Part shown: piece after piece, positions 42,975 to 56,500 of the stretch
Position numbering within the stretch: the first letter of the stretch is position 1
How the letters are laid out: every line of letters begins with the position of its first letter
Notes under the pieces: model-generated
Seen by the model: the letters and a program-made list of their open reading frames with translations, nothing else
Database searches by the model: none
Told to the model about the DNA's origin: nothing
From: Saposhnikovia divaricata
Lineage: Eukaryota; Streptophyta; Magnoliopsida; Apiales; Apiaceae
Direction: 5' to 3'
DNA: 64,000 bases
Assembly (NCBI GenBank): GCA_036435485.1
Contig: CM071597.1
Coordinates: 144,953,647 to 145,017,646, forward strand
Position numbers and translations under genes: made by a program

Positions 42975-45900
42975 ATTATAAATACCATGAATATATTATG
43001 ACTAAGGAAAGTAAACAACGAAGGTTTATGAAGAGAGTATAGAAATGGTCAGAGATTGATCAGTATGCTGTAGAAATTTTGTATGAGGCAATTACCTTTG
43101 CGAAGAACGATAAGTACTGAGAGATTCACGTGGAACTCGACCAATATCTTCCAGAAAATCCTTGCTACCATTACCAAGTTCTGTGAGAGAGCAGGTAGAC
43201 ATACGTTGCCTTTTGGAAGGTCAAATAGGCTGATAACTATCTGAAAGAAGAGGTTAGCATTAAGCCACTGATCGATTATCAAATGAGAATGATTGAAAAG
43301 AGACCCTTATTAAGGATACATGATTTGATTGCCAAGTATAGGTTGCAAGAATTCCTTCGTAGTTGAATTAAGGATAGGATATCCATAAATTAAGACAAAC
43401 CCTGGGGAATGCATAAGGGATGGCATAACCCTAATAAAGACATTATGAATTCAGATGATATGAGTTGGACTTGCTAAGGCAACAATGATCGGTAATGATT
43501 ATTAAAAAGAGTTTTGGAAAGAACATAGATAGAATTACTAGAGTATTGATCAATGACATTTTGATATACCCTGTACCCAGAAAATACAGGAGGAATGATG
43601 AGGATGACCTAAGAAACCTTACAAGGAAAAAGGTAATATTTCGAACTTCAAAATGGAAGTTTGGTAAGGAATGTATGACATTGTAACAATAATGCCAGAT
43701 GAGGCGTGTATGAAACCTTGAGGAAGTATGGATTGAACCTATAAAGGTTGAGATTATCCTAAGATAAGGAAAGAACTAAGAAAAGAAGTATCCTAAGTAG
43801 GATTGGGAATAAACGTGATAAAGTTCCCACGGGTAGGTGGAAGCAATGACTTATGGAAAAAGGCCGATAGATATATTTTTATCCTTCAGCAGAGCTTAAG
43901 GGAGAATGCTTTCACCCAACAGTGATGGGAATGAGGTAGAAAAAAAAATTGAATTGGAATGTATCCAGAAAACATGGATTACAAGGAATTATTAATATCA
44001 GAAAAGGCCAATGGGGTGGCCGACAGTCTAAGTATAAAGGAATAATTACAAATGTTCATACCGAAGAAACAAAATGATATTTGGAAAGACCTTGAAGGTC
44101 ATATCGGAGTGGAGGAATTTACATTCCTTTTGATGATTGTGCAAGAATCAAAGGTAATAATAGTTTAAGTAAAGATTCGATTCCTGATGGAGTCTTAAGC
44201 ATATTACGTACCTTAGAAGGTCCCGTTTTGAGGCAAACCAGGACCATGATACAAAATTGACGAAGTAAACCGTTAAGTTTCCATTCTTTTATAGAAGCTG
44301 CATGAGTGATAGTTTCATCAACCGTCAGGTTGATGCAATGCTTGAAACTCTTCTGCAATTTTATCTACTTCATGTAATATCTACATCAAGTTCAGGAAGT
44401 GTTCCTTATGGATAAGGAATAGTGATTACTTTGTCTCCCTAAAGGATTAAAACCCGTATGGTTAGCTATTAACGCAATACGTAAACAACATGCGACGGTG
44501 ATTCTTCTAAGAAAGTAGATGACAACGTAAAGATAAAGAAAGTGCTGCTATTGATAAGAAAAATGGCATGTTGATGAATGAAAAGCAAGTTTGTGTTAGT
44601 ATACTTCTGCATAAACAAGATAGAGAATATGAGGTTGATGATTCATGATGCTAAATGTATTCCCGTAGAAAGAATTAATGAGACTTAGAGAGAAGGGTAG
44701 TTGAGCCCGAGACTTATTAGGCCACCTGAGAGTTTAAAAGTGTTCGGAAGGTGGCATTCGAGCCAGTTTTACCCCCAAAGCTTATAGCATGGTAGTAACG
44801 TGTTTCATGTGGCAAAGCTACACCAGTAAAACGCAGATGCTCAACAGATGATAAGAGAATGAGCAGGTATATATACGACCTGGTCTGACTTACGAAAAAC
44901 GACCTGTGGAAAATCACGGGTAGAAAATAAAAAGTGATGAGAAACAAGTTTGGCAGAAGGAGATTATGTTGGATCTAAGTGAAAGAAATCGGCCAGATTC
45001 ATTTCAGAGGTTTTAAATTGGAATAATGTGATGATTATAGAGTAAATGTGACGGGATACCAATAAGGAGGTGCCAAGTGCAAAAGATACCTCAATAAAGA
45101 GATGACGGTGGAGGTAAATAATAGAAGTGAGTAAGAATCAGATAATAAGAAGGATGTGATTGATAAAGAAAAGGCTGGGAAAGCAACTATGGAATGAGAA
45201 GCAAGGAATGTTATGAATGGATTAATTAATGGGTTTTCTAATGAATTCTCAGGATGACAACCTGATAGTGTTAATATTATAGTTATGAAAGAGCTGTAAC
45301 ATGATATGGGATGTCAGTAATAATGATGTCAAGTGAGAAATCTAAGATTTAACCTGAAAGGTTGAAGGATTTCTAGAATGTGAGTATCGCTAAGATTGAA
45401 CAAGAGTATTTGTCCATAGAATAATGGACAAAGTAGCAAGATATGTTGACACGTGAGATTGCGATCAAATAGTATTGGATATAATTATGATTAATTTCTT
45501 CTTTGATGAACCTCTATAGTTCAGAGGTAAATTCTGAGTATGATATTCTACAATCATGAAAGATTTCTATAATCCTTTAGAACTCTTTTCTTTTCTTCTC
45601 TCTTATTCATCTTGTTTATGAATTGAGAAGAACAACCCTTTAAGGAGGGGAGATACTGCTACGTGACTCTCTATCTATGTGATAGAAGTCTAAGTGGAAT
45701 ACCATAACTTGTTTAATTGCTTGTCAAGTACTAAAGGCTGGCCCCCTTTTGTACAAACTATGCAATATAACAAATGTTCATTGATCATAGTGATCTCTCA
45801 ATAAATCTTTCCACTTCTCTATATTGATCGAGATTGCGAAGATTAAAGCGATCAGGAAATACACAGTGCGAGCGAGGTTATCTCCGAATTCGAAGTATGA

Positions 45901-46151
45901 TAGTGATACTAATGTTATTGCAGGTATCAATAAGGATAAGATTGAGTAAGAGCATAACCCGGATAGTGTGTGGTACGAAAAGTAGAAACGTTGATGGAAA
46001 AAGGATAAAGTATGGATTTAGCACTGGAAGATGTGCTGAGAAAGGGTAGAACGATTAAGAATTGACCGGGAAGCTAAGAAGTGAACGATAGACAAGCGAC
46101 TCCTTTCTTCCTACCTGATTCCGGGACGGAATTCTTTTAAGGATGGGAGAC
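42975..46151 (+). pseudogene. Tekay-2 internal region, right part (RT and RNase H scraps)
   Basis: A 63-codon reverse transcriptase scrap at 43495-43686 contains LINDILIYP, a degraded form of the IDDILIYS active site, followed by the KYRRNDEDDLR and FGKEC-like segments of Ty3/gypsy RT. An RNase H end scrap, ANGVADSLSIK, is at about 44004-44039. No integrase or chromodomain could be recognised. The rest is a collinear match to 14867-18014 of Tekay-1, without ORFs above 80 codons. A purine tract is at 45637-45652 and the true PPT at 46135-46151. Confidence 0.65.
46135..46151 (+). other. Polypurine tract of Tekay-2
   Basis: TTTTAAGGATGGGAGAC directly before the LTR start TGTAAG. Confidence 0.75.
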
Positions 46152-47361
46152 TGTAAGAACCCCAAATTTTGGATATAATTAAAACTTTTTATTATGTACT
46201 AAGGTAATGGTGAATAGTGATTACGACTACGATGTAACGATTGAGATAATAATTGAAAGGAATAGTTTGGATTCAAATGTTTATATGCCATGAAGAATAG
46301 TATTGGTTGACACTTTAGATAGGAATTATCTATCTCCTAGGGAATTGAGATTTGATAATTCCAAAGGTGAAGATTATTCTTATGTCATCCAAATCGATAT
46401 CTGTTATTGGTCCAGTGGGTCCGTAAAAAGGTTAAGGAACGATCGAAAGAGATCAGGGACAATTGTACAACCCTAAGAGAATAAGTAAAGAATAAAGAAT
46501 TAATAGTGTTTTGGTGGAAAAGAGAATATTATGAGACGACACTATATAGAAGTATTCGGAACGGATTTCCGAGTTCGTATTAGTGATCTAGGGGGAAAAT
46601 AAGTGTATGTAAAAGCTGTCGGATTCTGAAAAACCGCACTTTTATTTTCTCCGAGAGTTCCCTGGACATTGATAGACTTAAGAATTTAACGAAGGGATTT
46701 AAGGAATATAAGTTTGAAAGTTAGTAAGAAAGATGGAGAATGATAGTATTAATATTAAGACGGATTCCGGTAAAACCCTAACTAGAAACGAATGAGTTAT
46801 TTCCTCGAACGATCAATGAATTGAGCAATAAACGGACACAGAATCAAGCAGAGGAAGCAAGATACATGCATGTGCAAGTGATAAATATCTAGTAACTAGC
46901 AAGGAACTAGATCAATTAGAATGCAACCAAGTACTTAGCACCCAAACCACTTGGTTAGCCTTAAACCACCAAAATATCAACACTTGTCTTGCCAAATTAC
47001 ATCATTGCATGCATCAACACTTTATTAAAGCAACCAAGGATGAGATATTATGCTAAACATATCCCTTATGCATTATTTCCAAGAGCAAGTTAAGCAAAAC
47101 CTCTTCCTCTCCCCCATTTAGGCCATTCGACTTTCATCTTAATTCAAGAATCAAAGTCTAAGCTCCCACCATTGTTTGATCTCCAAAAATTTATCATAGA
47201 TCCTATATTTCGTAAAAATGATACCCTAGAAATCTTATCCCCAAACACCACTTTTTCCATTTTCAAAAAAATCAAGAAAGTGGAGGATGAATAGTAACCT
47301 CAAGAACAAAATTCTTGAATCTTGATTTTGGTTGATGATCCAAGCTTCATGGAGGCCATAC
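46152..47361 (+). repeat. 3' LTR of Tekay-2, left piece
   Basis: First 1210 bp of the LTR, collinear with 28965-30176. Ends with CATAC, the target duplication of Z. Confidence 0.9.
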
Positions 47362-48464
47362 TGTTGGGACAATCAGATCTTGGCACTGCGATTTTGATAC
47401 AATAAATTAACGAGTACGAATAGAAAAGTCACCTTGTTAACGGTTGATTCTACGCTCTTCTATTGTATTCCCAAATTCCCTTGAGCGAAGTGTGGCCTTC
47501 GTCTTCTCAAGTTAACCTCTCTTCTTGCTCCTGGGTGGCTACAAAATTTTTTCGACCAGCCCCCAGCAAGAATAGAATAGGAATATCTATAGGCTACAAT
47601 AGGGATCATGGACAATTAGGTTGGGCCTTCTAATTACATCTTGAGCCTAGCCCAATGTAATTAAATATTAATTCAATCCACTAAAGAATTAATATTTGCA
47701 CTACCTTTCCTAATACCGTAATTTAATTAATTAATTCGGTTCCAATATTATTTGCTTATTAAATTCCCCATGTTTAAAATATCGCATGTCCATTAATTAA
47801 ATAAATTACTGATAATTCATTTAATTAATATCTTTTATCCTTGATCATCCACTCAACCTTTATTTAATTATGCCGGAATAAATCCACCTGCAGGGTTTCA
47901 CATAATTAAATCTTTTTGAGCTTTCAAGGGGACATCATTAACCCGAATATTATCAGGACATGGATTCCTTCAATAAATAATATTCACCATATATATTATT
48001 CCATCACCCAAAATATAATGAAATAAATCAAAAGAATTATTTCATATATAAATCAAAGCATGTAAATAATATACACGTGTCAATTACTATATCTGGATTA
48101 AGAACCTAAGCATTAATAATAACATAGAATCTTAGTTCACCTTCTTAATCAGTATAAGGGAACAATTCTAAATTTGATCCTGTTCAATATACACAAAGTG
48201 TACTAGTATTATTTATTAGTCAATATAAACTAATCTAAATAATACTACAGCCATTCCAGTGGATTGTCTAACTCCACCTGTGCTGTGAACCTTATTATAT
48301 TATATAAACCGTATTTAATAATCTAATATTTTGTATCCCATTTGATACTAGATTATTCACAATATAATATTTAGACAACATGTAAACATTTAAATGATTC
48401 TCAATTAAACCGGCCAGAAATAAATGTAAATACTTCAAATAAATATTTTCAGTATACACCAACA
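47362..48464 (-). repeat. 3' LTR of element Z (1103 bp)
   Basis: TGTTGG...CCAACA ends. The TATA region reads TATAGATA on the minus strand (47584-47591) where the 5' LTR has TATATATA. Confidence 0.92.
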
Positions 48465-48476
48465 ATCTCCCACTTA
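48465..48476 (-). other. Polypurine tract of element Z
   Basis: The minus strand reads TAAGTGGGAGAT immediately before the LTR, the same core as in Y. Confidence 0.8.
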
Positions 48477-48534
48477 TACTCAAAATATTCTATGAGTATA
48501 TCAGTGTTTATTTAATCAACTATTACACAGAAAA

Positions 48535-51500
48535 CTATGTGTCCATCCATCTGACTCCTATCGCTTCCACATGCCTGTCAAAAACCTTGGCTGGCAAACT
48601 CTTTGTGAAAGGATCTGCCCGGTTGTCTTCTGATGATATGTGAGCCACAACTATATCTCCTCGCTTTACGATTCCTCGTATGAGATGATACTTACGTTCA
48701 ATATGTTTAGTTGCTCTGTGATCTCGCGGTTCCTTCGAATTTTCCACAGCACCAGTGTTATCACAATACAGTTTCAAGCTCCTAGGCAAATTAGGTACCA
48801 CATCCAAGTCCAAAAGGAAGTTCCTGAACCATACAGCCTCCTTTGCAGCCTCAGAGGCCGCCACGTACTCGGCTTCCATGGTAGAGTCTGCAATGCATTT
48901 CTGCTTTACACTCCTCCATATAACGACTCCACCTCCCAAATTAAAAACATATCCCGAGGTCGATTTCCTCTTATCCCTATCTGATTGGAAATCTGAATCA
49001 GTATATCCCAAAGGAAATAGATCTGAGGCCTTGTAAATTAACATATACTCCTTAGTCCTTCTCAGGTACTTGAGTATAGTTTTTACTGCACTCCAATGTT
49101 CCTGACCTGGGTTCGACTGATATCTACTAACGTTGCCTACAGCAAAGCAGATGTCAGGCCTCGTACATAACATAGCATACATTAAGCTTCCACATGCCGA
49201 AGCATAAGGAACTGCTTTCATGCTCTCTATATCCTTAGGTGTCGAAGGACACTGCTCCTTGGATAGAGCCACTCAATCCTTAAAAGGTAGAAAACCTTTC
49301 TTAGAGTTCTGCATGTTAAAACGAGCTAATACTTCATCAATGTAGGGCTCTTGAGATAAAGCCAACATCCTTTTCTTGCGATCCCTTATTACTTTGATCC
49401 CAAGGATGTATGCCGCTTCACCTAAGTCCTTCATTTCAAATTGTTTGAACAACCATGCCTTTACTGATGACAACATCTTAACATTGTTTCCAATGAGTAA
49501 AATGTCATCTACATACAGTACTAGAAAAACCACTGCATTACCCTCACTTCTCTTATACACACATGATTCGCTTGGACTTTGATCAAATCCATATGACTGG
49601 ACTGCCTGATCAAAACGAATATTCCAGTCCCTAGAAGCTTGTTTTAGCCCATAAATAGACCTCTTAAGCTTACAAACAAGATGTTGTTGGCCTTCCTTAA
49701 TGAATCCTTTTGGTTGTTGCATATAGATGGTTTCCTCAAGACTTCCATTAAGGAAAGTTGTCTTGACATCCATTTGCCAAATCTCATAATCGAGATGAGC
49801 TGCTATAGATAAAAGAATCCGGACGACTTAAGCATAACAACCGGCGAAAAGGTTTCCTCATAATCGATCCCTTCTTTCTGAGTATACCCTTTCGCAACAA
49901 GTCGTGCTTTCCAGGCTTTCACCTTTTTGTCAGATCCTCTTTTCTTCTTGTAGATCCACATACATCCAATGGGTTTTACACCTTTTGGTGGTTCCACGAG
50001 CTCCCAAACTTGATTAGAATACATAGATTCCATCTCAGATTCCATTGCCTTTTGCCAAAGATCTGCATCTTTATCTAGAATTGCTTCTTCGTATGTCCTG
50101 GGATCCTCATCATGTTCACCAGAGACCAAGTCCGAGGACTCTCCCAAAAACATGAATCTATCATGTTGTTGAACAACCCTCCCACTACGACGAAGCACCG
50201 GTGTGGTATTAGTGACAGGTTGTGCATTTTCTTGTGGTTGATCTACTTGTACTATTGGAACTTGGGGATTATCTGTCCCTCCCACTAGTTCCTCTAAAAC
50301 GATACTACTCATGGGTTTGTGTTTCATTATATAGTCTTCTTCTAAGAATCTAGCATTGGTGCTAACAATGATATCTCGATCCCTAGGACTATAAAATGAA
50401 TAACCTTTCGTTCCCATGGGATAGCCTACAAACAGCCTTACTTCTGTACGAGATTCTAACTTAGTCGCGTTCTTGTTCAGCACATGTGCTGGACAACCCC
50501 AAATCCGAATATGTCTTAGACTTGGTTTGCTACCAGTCCACAATTCTATTGGAGTCTTGGGAACCGACTTAGAAGGTACCAAGTTTAGAAGGTAAGCCGC
50601 TGTTTCTATAGCATATCCCCAGAACGACTTGGGTAAATCTGAATAACTCATCATCGATCTAACACTCTCTAAAAGAGTCCGATTCCTTCTCTCTGCTACA
50701 CCATTCTGCTGAGGTGTGCCAGGTGCAGACAACTGGGATGCAATCCCATTTTCTGATAAATATTCCCTAAATTCTCCAAGCAAGTATTCGCCACCACGAT
50801 CTGATCGTAGTGACTTGATACATTTTCCAAGATGTCGCTTCTCCGCACTTGCTTTGTACTCTTTGAATTTTTCAAAGCACTCAGACTTACGGCGCAACAA
50901 ATAAATGTACCCATATCTAGAATAATCATCAATGAAAGTGACAAAATACTCATAACCTCCTCTTGCTTGGATACTCATAGGTCCACATAAAGTGACAAAT
51001 TCTAACACTTCTTTAGCTCTATTCCCCTTTGCTTTAAAAGGCCTATTAGTCATCTTACCTTCCAAGCAGGATTCGCAAACTGGAAATGGCTCCACTGCCA
51101 ACGAGCCTAATGGCCCATCTACTACCAGTCTTTGAATCCTCCTCAAGTTAATATGACCTAATCTTAAGTGCCAAAGATATGTTTGGTTCAATTCAGAAGG
51201 TTTCTTTCTTTTATTTGAGCTAGAAAGAATGTTATTAGTTTCCTTATGTTGCAGCATTGGTTGGATAGGATTAATAATATATAAATTGTCTTGCAATGTA
51301 CCAGAACATATAACTCGTTTATTCATCATAATAGAAACATTACGATCCAAACAAACATTATAACCATCCATAGCAAGTTTGGAAACCGAAATTAAATTCC
51401 TTCTAAACGAAGGTACATAAAGACAATTGTTCAAAACCAAAATCCTATCATCGCCAAACGATAATGTAATTATTCCAACTGCAACTACTGCTACTTTCGT

Positions 51501-52471
51501 AGCATCTCCCATGAACACATATATCTCGTCATCTCTAAGCATTCTGGATTGCTGGAACCCCTCCATAGAGTTACAAACATGGTCAGTGGCTCCTGTATCT
51601 ACACACCAAGTGCTCGTAGATATAGCCGCTATATATGTTTCTGTAACTAGAGAAAGAGACATACCAGTATTGTTTGTCTTCTTAGGAAGAGGACAATCCT
51701 GTTTCCAGTGACCTGACTGCTTGCACCTGAAGCACTTGCCCTTAGGCTTTTTCACACCACCTTGAACTCCCACTGCATTAGCAATCTTTCCAGCTTTCTG
51801 TGTCTGAGTCTTTTTCTTCTTCTTACCTTTCGGCTTAGATGAAGAAGCTTTCTCGGCCACATTCACTTGAACATTCTGCTTAAAGAGTCCTTCAGCTGCC
51901 TGAAGTTCTGTCAGAAGTTCCGCGAGACTATACATCCTTTTGTTCATGGTGTAATTCAAGCGGAACTGCTCAAAACTTTTGGGCAAGCTCATAAGGATGA
52001 TATCGATCTGGTTTCCCCATCAATATCAGCACCAAGGATCTCCATATCATTCAGATGAGACATCATTCTGAGAACATGATCCCTTACAGGTGTTCCTTCA
52101 ACCATCTGAGTGTTCATTAAAGCCTTCATTGCTACTTGCCTAGCAGCCCTATTCTGTTCTCCAAAAAGTTCCTTGAGATTAAAGAGCATATCTGAAGCAG
52201 TGGGCATAGCCTGATGCTGATGCTGCAAAACACCCGACATTGCTGCCAGAATGTAACATCGCGACATCTCATCTGCCTTAACCCACCGTTTATAATACTC
52301 CTTCTCACTTTCAGGAGCATCTTCAGCAGGCTGATCTGGCTTGGGTTCATAAGTACAAAATTTGTACTCCTCAGCAGTCAACACTATGTCCAAATTACGT
52401 TTCCATTCAATATAGTTCGGTCCAGTAAGTTTGTTATCCTTAAGTATGGTGAATAGTGGATTAAAGCCCAT
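48535..52471 (-). pseudogene. gag-pol: Copia gag-pol of element Z, inactivated
   Basis: The gag start at 52471 (MGFNPLFTIL) opens 160 codons, then a one-base frame change near 52005 moves to the ORF 51992-49803. That ORF holds the CCHC knuckle (residues 87-100 of the ORF), the protease site VDTGATDHVC, the integrase HH-CC part, RSDRGGEY and NGVAERRNRT, and the start of reverse transcriptase. A second frame change near 49815 moves to 49773-49273 with YVDD. A TGA at 49273-49275 then interrupts before the RNase H ORF 49272-48535 (GYTDSDF, MEAEYVAAS, YCDNTGAV). In addition, integrase reads EFVTLCGPM where Y has LVHTDVCGPM, so two codons including the first catalytic Asp are missing. Ends at WMDT. 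It cannot make active enzymes. Confidence 0.9.
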
Positions 52472-52575
52472 AATGATCTAATCCTGAGAATCATACATGT
52501 AACACATAATCAGATAGTTGCATAAATCTTAAATCCTATTGGTTTCCTCTAACAATTAATTAAAATTAATGCACT

Positions 52576-53085
52576 AATATTTAAACACCATAAGTATCTG
52601 GTACGCCACGATGGATGACATATATACCACTTAAATTCGTTTAAATATTACTTCGGTCCTATTACTAAATAATACGCCACGTTAGGGTGGACTATATATT
52701 ATTTTTCATAGCTAAGTGTATACCATTATTAAATCTTAAATTAATAAAAAGGCTGGATACCACCATTAAATATTTCAAATCAATAATCGATAATAGGATA
52801 ATTCCCAGATCGGGGGGAGCATTGTCAAGAGGCATCACTTAAGACCCCTTTCTAGACAGAATCATCCTTTCTCTCAATATCAAAATCTATATTCAATCAG
52901 TGGTACCCTTCTAATTAATTGAATTCTATGAAACTTGGTACGCCACGATGGGTGGCATGTATACCTTTCAATATTCGTAATTAATTTAGGAAGTTTGTTC
53001 TATTAATATCCATAACACTACCTGACACCATAAATCATACGCCACGATGGGTGGCATGTATATAATTTATATTCGTCTCGGTGTT
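52576..53085 (-). repeat. Four stem-loops with repeated apical motif (element Z leader)
   Basis: Motif copies TACGCCACGATGGGTGGCAT or close variants lie at 52602, 52673, 52939 and 53038 (plus strand); two have a GCCAC/GTGGC mini-stem at the tip. The outer arms differ: AATATTTAAAC/GTTTAAATATT (52576, 52639), AAATAAT/ATTATTT (52667, 52698), CTAATTAATT with AATTAATTTAG (52911, 52979) and AACAC/GTGTT with ATAAAT/ATTTAT (53014-53085). Confidence 0.78.
52765..52880 (-). other. Conserved leader block, copy in element Z
   Basis: Counterpart of 41153-41289. Closing pair GGATAATTC (52796-52804) / GAATCATCC (52859-52867); on the transcript strand the one difference from Y gives a G-U pair. Confidence 0.7.
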
Positions 53086-53568
53086 AAATTACATACAAAC
53101 AATAATGGAGACCATGGGATTTAATTCCTAATTAATTCCCTCACCCACTTAGAATTTTTTATTTAAAATTGAGGAATTTTATCTAGATGCATCGCCCTAT
53201 GTTATTATTTCGAGGTCTACATGTTATAAAAATAACAATACAAAGAACACATAACATAGCAGCATGCATCATAAAATTAAAGCAATAAATAAAATTAATG
53301 TCCATGTCGTCCTAATTATGTTAAACATGCAATTAAAATTACATACATAATTAACAACACACATAATAATTATTTAAAGCAATAATTAAAAAATTAAATA
53401 GCAGAATTAAAATTAAAAAACATAATTTAAATCCACTATTATGGCCCCTTGAAAAAAAAATAAATTTCCAGCCCTGTTCTGCTGAAAAAACCTTTTTTTT
53501 CTGTAAAAACCTTCTGTTGCGCAGCTTACAGTTGCGTTACTAGCCTGGAAGCCCTGTCGCGCATGACG

Positions 53569-56500
53569 TATAACGCCCTAGAAAGTATCGTAATTATTGC
53601 TATATTTATTTAATTAATTAATATTAAATGTGGATTATAGGGTGTGAAATGTTTTTTTAAAGATACAATATATGTGACCTCATGTTTACATATTTATATG
53701 GTGATGTCTGTGTGACGTGATAGTCCGTGTAATTTTTTTTTTAATTGAATTTTTGTGATTAAATTTATTTAAATCATGCGTTATTGATCTTCGAAAAATT
53801 TTATAAAATCATCGGAGTATTTAAAAATTCCGAAATCTTTTGTTTTATCCTATTTATAATATTATTTAGTTTTTAAAATTATTGGGTAAATTATTTTGGA
53901 TGTTTCAGTATTTTAAAATGATTTTAAGAGTTTTATTCTATTTAAAGAATCTTATCTTGTAAAATTCATATTTAATTCATTTTTCATCCTTAAATTATTT
54001 TAAAAATATGTGGGTGTTTATAATTTTACACCCTTTATTTTAAAAATAAAAAAACTTAAATTTCCACCAATTCTCTATTTGATTTCGATTTTTAAAAAGG
54101 ATAAATGATTAATGCTAAATAGATTTTCAGAATTTGTGAATTATTAAAATCCATTATCTCTTTAACTTGTGAAACCCAACGGTTCTAGATTATTCACGGG
54201 GATTCTCTCTTTATTCTCTCAAGCTCTCAAAATCTTCCTCCCTCAAAAATCTTACTCGAATCTCTCCCTCACCATATCTCTCGACCAATCTCTCTCATAA
54301 TCTCTCTCCCTCTCCTCTCCCGTTTCTCTCTCTCGTAAAATCTCCCCCCTCTGTTATCCCCTGCAAACCCCGAACCAGTGTGTGCACTATGTGCATATGT
54401 GTGTGTACTAGTGCGTGTTGCTGTGTGTGCTCAGCTAAAGGTCGAACTGGGTATATGTGTATAGCTCGATTCTTAATACTCTTGGGAAGCTCTGTTGGTC
54501 GTTTGTGGAGTCATAGGTAGTGTTATTGTTGGATGTTCGTTAATTATAGCCTATCTATATGTTTGTATGTTAATGGGTAAATGTATAATTGAATTTTTGT
54601 ATGGGATTTTTCCTTGAAAATTTGGGTTAAAGTTGTAAATGTTAAGTTCTTAAGAATTAGTGGTTAATTGTGGGGCAAAGAGGATGTAGGGGGACTGTTT
54701 TGGTTCAGCAGGGAGGTCTCTACGGGGCAAGTTTTCTCTGGGAAATTACTCTCAGTTTTATGAGAGCTTAGAAGAAAAAAAATGGGTGAGGGATGTGTTG
54801 GGTTTATTTTGTTGATTAATTGAATGTGTGTTTATGGCGTGCGTGAAGGCATGTGGTTGGGTGTTGCAGGAGGTGTGTGTTGTTTGTGGATGTTGAGGAA
54901 GATAAGATTAAAGGAGGAGGAAAAAGGGTAAAGAAAGTAGAGTATAACGGAGTGTGTATGTTGTATTCGAAAGGGTATGTATGTCTACCAGTAGGTGAGT
55001 TCTTGATGTAGAGATTTCAGGAGGCAAAGAGAAGGTTCGAGGTAAAGTAAATGGGGTTGTGGTCGTATAATTGTGGTATGGTTATTGTTATGTGAGTGGA
55101 ATGTAGTTGCATGAGTCAAGGTTAAATGTGGGTCTGGTATGCCTTAATAGTGTAGTTGCTGTTAAGATTCTTGTCCGGTCGGGATTCTTAAAAATTGTAA
55201 CCGAAACTATGCGAGGTGATGGTGTTTGGTTGAATTGAGAAGTGATTGTGTGTATTATAGATTGCTAAAAAAAATTGGGTTTGAGTATAAGGCTATATAA
55301 GAGAAGATTAAGATTTGTGGATTTATATATATATATAATGTTATACTTCAAATGTTAGCTAGTGAGAAAAGGTTGGTAATTGGACAATATTATTTGAATG
55401 TGGTTTTAGATTTTCTTGGAAATAATTTTGGGTTTTAGTTCGAACATTTTGGGGTTATAGTAATACAAGTTTAAGTACGAGTTTACAAATGATGATTGTT
55501 AGGTGACAATATGTATTATGTGTTTGCTTGACTTATTTGGTTATACTAAAAGTATTCTGTAAGTATAATTTTATATGCTACACGTGTTATTGTGTTTACA
55601 CGAAATAAGAAGCGTATGGGTAGACTAGAACAACAGTGAAGTAGTGGTTGGTTTCGTACTAAAGTAATACTTTACGTGCACTGTATATAGGTACCAGTAA
55701 GAGGCCGGTTGAGAGCCAGCGCAGGTGTAGATGGAATCTTGAGGGATGATAAATTATCGGAGTTGACGAGTTTGCTCGTATAGAGGTTGACAAGACGAAT
55801 GTATATAAAGTAGAGATGGATGTAGAGTGAGTAAAGAATCGAGATGTTGGAATTGGAAACTCCGTGAATTGAGGCAAGTATACTATACCTCACTTATTGT
55901 TCAAGTGATGTGAAACCTTTTGTATCATTTATTGTTCTTTCGAAATTCCTTCTTGCAAGCAAATATATTCTTCATTTTTACTCTGAATAATGTGAAATTG
56001 TCCTGTTAATTATACGGTAATCCTTTCAAATCATTTTTCTAGTACCTAAACTCTTCATTTTTATTGCTAGTGACATTTTTCTTCTATTAATTTACAAACA
56101 ATCATTTTCAAACTATTCTGTTATTGTCTATTCTTTTCCTCACCTATCATTCAGGCGTTGATTTCTTTTAAAATCATTTTATTTCAATATTCCTCAATTA
56201 TGCTAATATTTTTCAAAGTGTGCTTTCTTTCAAATTTATGTAAACTAATTCGAGGTTTATACTGTTGTTGAGACGTGTTGCTCAGTGACGGTTAAAACCA
56301 AGAATGAATTGAGATCTTCTTAATTATTTAAACTCGTATTTGTCATGCCGGTTCTGGCAGCTGAAGCCTATAAGTGCTTAGCTGACAAGAGTGAGACCTT
56401 AAGTAATTGAGAATTTTTAAATCTTTGTTTCAAACTATTCGAATCTCTCATGTTAGTTTAAACTTGGTAACGGATTTTCACCAATGGACCCCTTTAGGAG

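Larger units (their letters stand above)
52472..53568 (-). other. Structured 5' leader of element Z, gag-proximal part
   Basis: Untranslated region on the minus strand holding four stem-loops with a repeated apical motif and the conserved block shared with Y. The stretch 53090-53560 is AT-rich with no visible gene. It is cut at 53568 by the solo LTR. Confidence 0.75.
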
